Of a stretch of DNA of 5,579 nucleotides, positions 1-4,654 are shown one piece after another (position 1 is the stretch's first letter; every line of letters begins with the position of its first letter). The notes under the pieces were generated by a model. That model did no database searches and was not told the origin of the DNA. It saw nothing but the letters and a program-made list of their open reading frames with translations. This DNA is from Ardenticatenales bacterium. Its GTDB lineage: Bacteria; Chloroflexota; Anaerolineae; Ardenticatenales; Ardenticatenaceae. The translations under genes were made by a program, and so were the position numbers. The stretch is taken from positions 1-5,579 of the forward strand of contig JACCSL010000014.1 in the NCBI GenBank assembly GCA_013812995.1. Direction: 5' to 3'.

Positions 1-438
1 CATGAAGGCAGATAACGTCACGTCCCCCATGCCGAAGCCTCCTCTCGCAACCCGGTAAATCACGTAGAAGATAATCAGGCCCAGCAAGGCCCCTAGCAGG
101 GAGGAGCGCCAATTCAGGCGGGGGTCCACCAGGCTAGCGAGCAAGGCCAGGCCGGTGGCGGGCAGGCTCAGCACATTGGGGATGAAGTGCGTTTCGATGT
201 CGATGACCGCTATCAGCGTAAAAACCACGCTCCACAGAGCCATGAATCCCTTGCTTATCATGCTCTCGCCCTGCCAGGCGGCGATGCCCGCCGAGAGCAT
301 TGCCAGAGCAACAGTAAAAAGCGTGCGATAGGGAATCGCACGCCGTTGCTCCTCGTAATAGGGAAGGGTCTGGGACCAGCGCGCCCCGGTCCAGGCCAGA
401 AGTCCGGCAAGTATCGTAAAAAGAATCGTCGGTCCCAC
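1..438 (-). CDS. Type IV prepilin peptidase (A24 family), short form, 3' end outside window
   Basis: Membrane aspartyl protease of the GxGD type, which cuts the leader peptide of type IV pilins and related pseudopilins at the cytoplasmic membrane face. The 146 visible residues show the family core. Catalytic Asp80 lies in an IAVIDIET segment followed by HFIPNVLSLP, and the second motif, GMGD at 136-139, supplies Asp139. Hydrophobic segments lie at about 3-16, 33-50, 67-82, 87-103 and 112-128. Start: GTG at 438-436 is the only usual start codon after an in-frame TAG (477-475), and AGAGG sits 4 nt upstream. Odd points: the N-terminal Cys-rich/methyltransferase-like domain of classical PilD is absent, leaving about 20 residues and a charged loop (YYEEQRR) before the core, so the protein probably cleaves but does not N-methylate. 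The Lys usually found after GxGDV is Thr. The C-terminus lies beyond base 1. Family assignment is strong; the pilin substrate is unknown. Confidence 0.9.
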   Translation of the reverse strand, partial: MGPTILFTILAGLLAWTGARWSQTLPYYEEQRRAIPYRTLFTVALAMLSAGIAAWQGESMISKGFMALWSVVFTLIAVIDIETHFIPNVLSLPATGLALLASLVDPRLNWRSSLLGALLGLIIFYVIYRVARGGFGMGDVTLSAFM

Positions 439-473
439 AGCGCCTCTGGATGTTGAATGATGGTGGTGCGGAT

Positions 474-482
474 ACTATATCA
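474..482 (-). promoter_or_regulatory. Extended -10 promoter element for the prepilin peptidase gene
   Basis: Read on the minus strand this is TGATATAGT, an extended -10 (TGn plus TATAGT, one mismatch to TATAAT). Transcription would start near 467, giving a leader of about 29 nt before the GTG at 438, with the AGAGG ribosome binding site inside it. The -35 position (about 497-502, reading TTCTCT) is poor, as is common for extended -10 promoters. Predicted from sequence only. Confidence 0.5.
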
Positions 483-497
483 CCGGAGAGCCCAGCA

Positions 498-518
498 GAG
501 AAGAGGTTTCCTCTTTTC
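498..518. repeat. Inverted repeat between divergent promoters (possible operator)
   Basis: AAGAGG (501-506) and CCTCTT (510-515) form a perfect dyad around TTT. The arms extend outward by a G-T, an A-T and a G-C pair to 498-518, giving nine paired positions with one wobble. It overlaps the expected -35 region of the minus-strand promoter and lies upstream of the plus-strand promoter. That position suits a repressor or activator site better than a terminator, because no gene ends here. The protein that would bind is unknown. Confidence 0.35.
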
Positions 519-538
519 CATCTATTTTCCGGCCAAAC

Positions 539-567
539 TTGGTTCTGCGTTCTGATTTGCATACAAT
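539..567 (+). promoter_or_regulatory. Promoter of the 574 membrane protein gene, predicted leaderless
   Basis: TTGGTT (539-544), a 17-bp spacer and TACAAT (562-567) form a sigma-70-like pair. The ATG of the next gene begins only 6 nt after the -10 box, where the transcript itself would begin. No Shine-Dalgarno sequence is present. An in-frame TGA at 553-555 rules out a longer reading frame, which supports a leaderless transcript. Confidence 0.5.
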
Positions 568-573
568 CGGGCC

Positions 574-1398
574 ATGCAAAACTATGATCGTGTTTCTATC
601 TTGGTGAGCTTGGTCCTGCTCGGGCTGGCGCTCACGCCCCTCATTGGCCTCCAGACACGGATAGTCCAGGCGGAGTTGTTTGGCTCGCCCGTCACGATAC
701 CGCTGTCCAGTCAGTTGATTATGGCTGTGCTGCTCTACGCGCTCACCGCTGTAGGCGTTGAGTACATTGTTCGCGGCCATGAGGAGTTTAGCCAGGGCCC
801 TGGGCATGGCTCCTCCTACCTGTTTTGGATCATTCCCACGCTTGTGACGCTGGCCGCCACCTGGCTGACGCCGCTACTGGCAACCAATCTCTTCGCCTGG
901 CTAGGTGGACTCACCCTGGCCGCCATTGGTCTATCCGCCGTCGTCATCGCGGAGTATCGCACGATTAGCCTCTCCGACCCGCTCTACACCCCGGCGCGCC
1001 TCTTTTTGAATGTTGTGACGTACGTCAGCGCGCTGGTGCTTTTTACGGCGATCTACGGCTCCAAATTGCGCTCTGCCCTGTCGGCCAGCAGCGTGGCTTT
1101 CCTGGCGGGCGTCCTTGCGTTGGCGCTGCTGCGCGTCGGGCCAACTGCCACGGTACGCACCTGGGCCTACGCGGTAATCTGCGGCCTCGTGCTCGCAGAG
1201 GCCACCTGGGCACTCAACTACTGGGGCGTGACTGGCGTGGCCGGAGGTGGGCTGCTCGTGCTGATCTTCTACTTCTTCACGGGACTCTCCCAGCAGCGCC
1301 TCCTGGGCCGCTTCAGCCGCCCGGTCATCATCGAGTTTAGTATCGTGGGGCTGCTCGGGCTCTTCCTGCTGGTCACTCAGGGCGCGCTCTCCTGGTAA
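574..1398 (+). CDS. Polytopic membrane protein of unknown function
   Basis: I do not recognise a characterised family with certainty; a DUF5656-like membrane family is a guess. The 274-residue product is almost wholly hydrophobic, with about nine predicted helices (roughly 8-26, 46-65, 82-100, 104-126, 142-161, 170-188, 195-213, 219-237, 252-270). The longest polar stretch is 66-81 (RGHEEFSQGPGHGS), after helix 2. Other features are an EYRTISLSDPLYTPAR loop (127-142) and a basic QQRLLGRFSR loop (240-249). I see no catalytic motif, nucleotide-binding site or known transporter signature. The start is fixed by an in-frame TGA 18 nt upstream and the lack of another early ATG; TTG/GTG codons at 601-606 are less likely alternatives. 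It is divergent from the prepilin peptidase gene and converges on the EamA gene with 9 nt between stops. A role with the pilus machinery is possible from position alone but not shown. Confidence 0.8.
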   Translation: MQNYDRVSILVSLVLLGLALTPLIGLQTRIVQAELFGSPVTIPLSSQLIMAVLLYALTAVGVEYIVRGHEEFSQGPGHGSSYLFWIIPTLVTLAATWLTPLLATNLFAWLGGLTLAAIGLSAVVIAEYRTISLSDPLYTPARLFLNVVTYVSALVLFTAIYGSKLRSALSASSVAFLAGVLALALLRVGPTATVRTWAYAVICGLVLAEATWALNYWGVTGVAGGGLLVLIFYFFTGLSQQRLLGRFSRPVIIEFSIVGLLGLFLLVTQGALSW

Positions 1399-1407
1399 AA
1401 AGCACTC

Positions 1408-2304
1408 TCATTCTTTACGGAGCAGGAGCACCCCTGCCAGAATGAAGGCACCGCCTAGCCACTGCGGCCGTGTCAGCGCCTCCGCCAGCAGGAAGTACCC
1501 AAGCAGCGCGGCCACCAGCGGCTCAATCGTGGCGATGATGCTGGCCCGGCCCGCATCGTTAAGGGTCTGTAGCCCCGTGGTGTAGAGCATCAGGCTCCCC
1601 ACCGTCGGGACGAGGCCGATGTAGAGCAGCAGTAGGATGCCCTGTGCGCTCTGGAGCGGCGCGACCAGAGCCTGCCACTGTGCCAGAGCCACTGGCAGCA
1701 GAAAAAGCATCCCCGCTCCCAACGAGTAGAGCATCGTGGTGGCCGGACGGTAGCGGCGCAGCGCGGCCTTGCCAAAGATGCTGAAGGTCGCGTAGGTCAG
1801 CCCGCTGGCAAGCCCCGCCGCGATTCCCCAGCCACTGGTTCGCAGCACCGATAGCTCGTAGGCCCCAGACACCAGCGCCGCCCCCGCGAAGGTCAGCGCG
1901 ACGGCGATGCCCTTGCGCACTGTGAGCGGCTCGCCAAAGAAGAAAAAGCTCATCAGTGTCACCCAGGCGGGCGCGGTGTAGAGCAGAACGGCCGCCACCG
2001 CCACGGTGGACAGTTGGATCGCGAGCGGGTACACCGTGTAGAAAAGCGCGACACTGATGAGGCCATAAGCCAGGAAAAAGGGCAGATCGCGCCATGCCAC
2101 CCGGAGTTGGGCAGGGTCGCGCAGGGCCAGCCACACAGCCAGAGCAATGCCCGCCAGCAGCGCCCGCCAGAATCCGATTGGGACGGGTGCCGCGCCCACG
2201 GCGGTCAGGCCGCGAATCGTTGGCCCCAGGGTTCCCCACAGCACGGCGGCCAAGACGACCATCAACACACCCTTCTGCTTGGAGGAATTGTCTATCTCTG
2301 CCAT
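1408..2304 (-). CDS. EamA/DMT-superfamily transporter (10 transmembrane helices)
   Basis: Inner-membrane carrier of the drug/metabolite transporter superfamily, whose members export amino acids, their derivatives or other small metabolites. The 298 residues, typical for the family, form two tandem EamA repeats of five helices (about 12-147 and 157-296). Each repeat ends with the family signature. In the first it is LLYTAPAWVTL...FFGEPLT, with Glu125-Pro126, then a final helix ending GAALV. In the second it is IATIEPLVAALLGYFLLAEALT (256-278), then LGGAFILAGVLLL. The first helix has the usual AAVLWGTLGPTIRGL pattern. The start is ATG at 2304-2302 with a weak upstream GGTGGA; the first 13 nt of the gene overlap the end of the 72-residue gene, which suggests translational coupling. 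Charged residues cluster in the N-terminal tail and the loops. The substrate cannot be read from the sequence. No terminator is visible in the 9-nt gap to the convergent gene. Confidence 0.9.
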   Translation of the reverse strand: MAEIDNSSKQKGVLMVVLAAVLWGTLGPTIRGLTAVGAAPVPIGFWRALLAGIALAVWLALRDPAQLRVAWRDLPFFLAYGLISVALFYTVYPLAIQLSTVAVAAVLLYTAPAWVTLMSFFFFGEPLTVRKGIAVALTFAGAALVSGAYELSVLRTSGWGIAAGLASGLTYATFSIFGKAALRRYRPATTMLYSLGAGMLFLLPVALAQWQALVAPLQSAQGILLLLYIGLVPTVGSLMLYTTGLQTLNDAGRASIIATIEPLVAALLGYFLLAEALTRPQWLGGAFILAGVLLLRKE

Positions 2305-2510
2305 CGAGTTTCCACCAGCTCGTACTCATCCTTATGTAGCCAAGCGGTAGCGTCCTCGTAGCTATCAAATTCCTTTATGATCGACTTTGTTTGAGGATCA
2401 TAAAGCTGAAAGATGCCATTGCTGAATGCCTGGAGCACCAGAACATAGGTGAAGCCCACATCCGCCATCCCATCGACCCATACCTCTAACCACTTGAGCG
2501 ATACTGCCAT
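2292..2510 (-). CDS. Small conserved-looking protein of unknown function (72 aa), coupled to EamA gene
   Basis: A 72-residue soluble protein without signal peptide or membrane helix. An alternating hydrophobic pattern (FTYVLVLQAF, GIFQLYDPQT, KSIIKEFDSY) suggests a small beta-sheet. It is followed by an amphipathic helix (SYEDATAWLHKDEYELVE, about 50-67) and a basic end. The motif DPQT-K-I-EF-SYEDA-WL looks like the small sheet-plus-helix proteins in which a tail helix packs on the sheet, but I cannot name a family. The start is ATG at 2510-2508, chosen because GAGG (2521-2518) lies 7 nt upstream; the same frame is open to 2609, but the extra residues are basic, low in structure and would run through the promoter region. 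Its stop overlaps the EamA start by 13 nt, so it is the first gene of a two-gene unit. It could be an accessory protein of the transporter or merely co-transcribed. Confidence 0.7.
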   Translation of the reverse strand: MAVSLKWLEVWVDGMADVGFTYVLVLQAFSNGIFQLYDPQTKSIIKEFDSYEDATAWLHKDEYELVETRWQR

Positions 2511-2540
2511 TTCTCCCCCTCGAGCCATAAAAAGCCAGGA

Positions 2541-2549
2541 TGATATAAT
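2541..2549 (+). promoter_or_regulatory. Extended -10 element, distal hutH promoter candidate
   Basis: TGATATAAT is a perfect extended -10 (TGn plus TATAAT). No convincing -35 hexamer lies 16-18 bp upstream. Transcription would begin near 2556 and give a leader of about 100 nt that includes the hairpin before hutH. The bottom strand of the same AT-rich stretch (TTATAT, TATCAT) could serve the minus-strand small gene, whose start lies 31 nt away. Confidence 0.45.
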
Positions 2550-2596
2550 CGTGCGACTCATCCAATCGGCAAGCTTCGGCCTTCTTCTTTTTGGGC

Positions 2597-2602
2597 TATA
2601 AT
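2597..2602 (+). promoter_or_regulatory. Perfect -10 box, proximal hutH promoter candidate
   Basis: TATAAT matches the sigma-70 consensus exactly. The best -35 (TTCGGC, 2575-2580, 16-bp spacer) matches only the first two bases, so activation or weak basal use is possible. A start near 2609 would give a leader of about 50 nt containing the 2628-2646 hairpin. Confidence 0.45.
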
Positions 2603-2627
2603 CTGCCAATATCCCCCAGGCACGAGC

Positions 2628-2646
2628 GCTCTGGAAGCACCAGAGC
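2628..2646 (+). promoter_or_regulatory. Hairpin abutting the hutH ribosome binding site
   Basis: GCTCTGG (2628-2634) pairs perfectly with CCAGAGC (2640-2646) around a five-base loop AAGCA, giving a 7-bp GC-rich stem that ends one base before the AGAGGA ribosome binding site (2647-2652). CAGAG occurs twice in a row (2641-2645 and 2646-2650), so CTCTG (2629-2633) can instead pair with the second copy and cover the ribosome binding site. As DNA it is also a 19-bp palindrome and could be an operator. Which use is real cannot be told from sequence. Confidence 0.4.
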
Positions 2647-2652
2647 AGAGGA
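2647..2652 (+). promoter_or_regulatory. Ribosome binding site deciding the GTG start of hutH
   Basis: AGAGGA lies 7 nt before the GTG at 2660. An in-frame TGA at 2654-2656 excludes any earlier start, so the GTG start is well supported. The nearby ATG at 2653 is out of frame and directly abuts the site, too close for use. Confidence 0.7.
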
Positions 2653-2659
2653 ATGATCT

Positions 2660-4261
2660 GTGATTACACTCAATGGTGAGACACTTCGCATCCGCGATGT
2701 CGTGCACATAGCGCGCAGCGCACCGGGCGAGGTCGAGGTGCGACTCAGTGACGAGGCAAAGACAAAGGTGCAGCGCAGCCGCACGGCGGTGGAGCAACTC
2801 ATCGCCGAAGAGCGTGTAGCGTACGGAATTACGACGGGCTTCGGGGCCTTCAAAGACCGCTTCATCTCGCGGGACCAGCTGGACGAGTTGCAGCGCAACC
2901 TCGTGCTGAGCCACGCGGTGGGCGTCGGCTCCCCCTTTGCGCCCGATGAGACGCGCGCCATCATCCTGATTCGGGCGAACCAGCTAGCAAAAGGGTTCTC
3001 CGGTATTCGCGTGGAGGTGCTTGAGTTTTTGCTGGAGCTTCTGGCGCGGGGCGTCTACCCCGTGATCCCGCAGCAGGGCTCCCTGGGCTCTTCCGGTGAC
3101 CTGGCACCGCTGGCACACCTGGCGCTCGTCTGCATCGGCGGGGGCGAGGCCATCGTTGAGGGCGAGCGGATGGGTGGAGGGGAAGCCCTCGCCCGTGTCG
3201 GGCTGACGCCGGTCGTGCTGAAGGCCAAGGAAGGGCTAGCCCTGCTCAATGGCACAGCGGTGATGACCGCCGTGGGCTGCCTTGCCACCCATGATGCCGA
3301 GGTCACGACGCACGCCGCTGACATCGCGGGGGCGCTCTCGTTGGAGGCGATGGAGGGCACCGGCGAAGCGTATGATGAGCGGCTGCATCTGGCGCGACCG
3401 CATCCCCGGCTTATCGAGGGGGCTCACTACATGCGCCACCTGCTGGAGGGCAGCGAGTTCCTGCGCAAGCGCGACCCGTTCCGCGTGCAGGATGCCTACT
3501 CCCTGCGCTGCCTCCCACAGATTCATGGGTCGGTGCGCGAGGCCATCGAGTATGCCAAGTGGCTGCTGAGCATCGAACTCAACAGCGCCACGGACAACCC
3601 GCTGATCTTCGTCAGCGATGAAACCGGGGAGATCGATGTCATCTCCGGGGGAAATTTCCACGGGGAGCCCGTTGCTCTGGCGATGGACTACCTGACCATC
3701 GCCCTCGTCGAGTTGGCGAATGTCTCGGAGCGGCGCACGAATCGGCTGGTCGATGCGAAGGAGAACGAGGGCATTCTGCCCCCCTTCCTGACCGAAGGCG
3801 GCGGTCTCCACTCCGGTTTTATGATCGTGCACTACACTGCCGCCAGCCTGGTGAGCGAGAACAAGGTGCTGGCTCACCCAGCGAGCGCCGACACCGTGCC
3901 GACCAGCGCCAACATCGAGGATCATCAGTCGCTGGGTACCATCGCGGCGCGCCAGGCACGCGAGGTGCTGAACAATAGCGCCACGGTCGTTGGCATTGAG
4001 ATTTTTGCCGCCGCGCAGGGGATTGACTTCCGCCGACGGCGCGCGGGGCGCGAGTTGCAGTTGGGCGTGGGGACCATCCCGGTGTATGCGTTGATCCGCG
4101 AGCACATTCCCTTCATCGAAAAAGATGAGTGGATGCAGCCGCATGTGCTGAAGGCGAAAGAGTTGGTGCTCTCTGGGGCGATCACCCGAGCGGCGGAAGC
4201 GGCTGTCTGGCGGCATGGACATAGTTCTGATGGGGAGCGCTTGCCCCTCTCAGAGGAATAG
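2660..4261 (+). CDS. hutH: Histidine ammonia-lyase (histidase), Ser-Ser-Gly MIO variant
   Basis: Cytosolic MIO enzyme that removes ammonia from L-histidine to give trans-urocanate, the first step of histidine breakdown. Its 533 residues slightly exceed the usual 500-515; the extra residues are mainly a polar C-terminal tail (about 517-533). Positions line up with the well-studied Pseudomonas putida enzyme: Tyr55 in YGITTGFG, the histidase-type Ser84-His85 in NLVLSHAVGVG, the prosthetic-group tripeptide at 144-146 followed by DLAPLAH, Asn197 in LLNGT, Gln277, Tyr280 and Arg283 in QDAYSLRC, Phe333 in GGNFH, and Glu420 in NIEDHQS. His85 and Glu420 favour histidine over phenylalanine or tyrosine as substrate. 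Variations: the tripeptide is Ser-Ser-Gly instead of Ala-Ser-Gly (allowed by the family signature), the usual NGTQ reads NGTA, and QEDH reads IEDH. The GTG start is preceded by AGAGGA. It leads a compact three-gene run; hutU, hutI and hutG are not in the window. Confidence 0.93.
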   Translation: MITLNGETLRIRDVVHIARSAPGEVEVRLSDEAKTKVQRSRTAVEQLIAEERVAYGITTGFGAFKDRFISRDQLDELQRNLVLSHAVGVGSPFAPDETRAIILIRANQLAKGFSGIRVEVLEFLLELLARGVYPVIPQQGSLGSSGDLAPLAHLALVCIGGGEAIVEGERMGGGEALARVGLTPVVLKAKEGLALLNGTAVMTAVGCLATHDAEVTTHAADIAGALSLEAMEGTGEAYDERLHLARPHPRLIEGAHYMRHLLEGSEFLRKRDPFRVQDAYSLRCLPQIHGSVREAIEYAKWLLSIELNSATDNPLIFVSDETGEIDVISGGNFHGEPVALAMDYLTIALVELANVSERRTNRLVDAKENEGILPPFLTEGGGLHSGFMIVHYTAASLVSENKVLAHPASADTVPTSANIEDHQSLGTIAARQAREVLNNSATVVGIEIFAAAQGIDFRRRRAGRELQLGVGTIPVYALIREHIPFIEKDEWMQPHVLKAKELVLSGAITRAAEAAVWRHGHSSDGERLPLSEE

Positions 4262-4273
4262 GCGGAAACTTCT

Positions 4274-4654
4274 ATGACATTTTCTCTGACAGAGGAGCAG
4301 CGGGCGCGCCTTGACGCGAGCGAGGATTTCTGGCTGGCAACGGTACGCCCCTCGCCAGCCGCGCACTTGATCCCGATCTGGGCAGTGCTGGTCGAGGACG
4401 CGCTCTACATGGGCACCGAGACGCCCGCGCAGAAGGTTCGCAATATCCTGGCGCACCCGCGCGCGGCGCTCTCTCTGCCCGACACCCGCCAGGTGCTGAT
4501 TCTGGAAGGCTCTGTCACCGTGGTGGAGGGCATCATCCCGCCCGCCGTGGTGGCGCGTTTCAAAGAAAAATATGACTGGAGCATCGACTCAAGCGAAAAG
4601 ACCTTTCTGCTGCTCCAGTTCACCCCTGACAAAATTCTGAGTTGGAATGCCTGA
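4274..4654 (+). CDS. Pyridoxamine 5'-phosphate oxidase-class (split-barrel flavin/F420) protein
   Basis: A 126-residue protein of the split beta-barrel fold that binds FMN or F420 as a dimer. Visible family features, in order: a short N-terminal helix (TEEQRARLDASE), FWLATVRPSPAAHLIPIWAV (19-38) as the first strands, LYMGTETPAQKVRNILAHPR (44-63) with the basic residues that normally contact the cofactor phosphate, AALSLPD, VLILEGSVTVVEG (74-86), an alpha segment (PAVVARFKEKYDW) and the closing FTPDKILSWNA (116-126). Length and pattern match the short F420-dependent/heme-utilisation-like PPOX proteins, not true PdxH, which is longer. The Asp-Gly turn usual after the ATVR strand is replaced by Ser-Pro. 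The cofactor and substrate cannot be assigned. ATG at 4274 has GGCGGA 7 nt upstream and follows the hutH stop after 12 nt, so co-transcription is likely. Its stop overlaps the next start codon (TGATG). Confidence 0.85.
   Translation: MTFSLTEEQRARLDASEDFWLATVRPSPAAHLIPIWAVLVEDALYMGTETPAQKVRNILAHPRAALSLPDTRQVLILEGSVTVVEGIIPPAVVARFKEKYDWSIDSSEKTFLLLQFTPDKILSWNA

Noticed and set aside
134..562. Minus-strand open frame with an ATG start over the prepilin peptidase region
   Set aside because: The frame used by the peptidase carries both catalytic motifs; this frame has none and would cross the divergent promoter region.
1395..1417. Weak GTAAA/TTTAC complementarity between the convergent stops, a possible bidirectional terminator
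   Set aside because: Only five AT-rich pairs around a 13-nt loop, with no GC stem and no T-tract, so it would not be stable.
1559..2368. Minus-strand open frame of 269 codons in another frame over the EamA gene
   Set aside because: Its translation is rich in Arg, Gly and Ala with no membrane or domain pattern, while the overlapping frame gives a textbook ten-helix transporter.
2511..2609. N-terminal extension of the small minus-strand protein to base 2609
   Set aside because: The frame is open, but the ATG at 2510 has a well-spaced GAGG, and the extension would use the divergent promoter DNA as coding sequence.
2653..2679. Eight-codon mini-ORF (ATG 2653) overlapping the hutH start, a possible leader peptide
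   Set aside because: The only ribosome binding site abuts this ATG with no spacing, and the peptide (MICDYTQW) has no His run or other attenuation feature.
3236..4222. Long minus-strand open frame (328 codons) opposite hutH
   Set aside because: It lies wholly antisense to a well-supported histidase, shows no domain-like pattern, and is explained by high GC at codon third positions.
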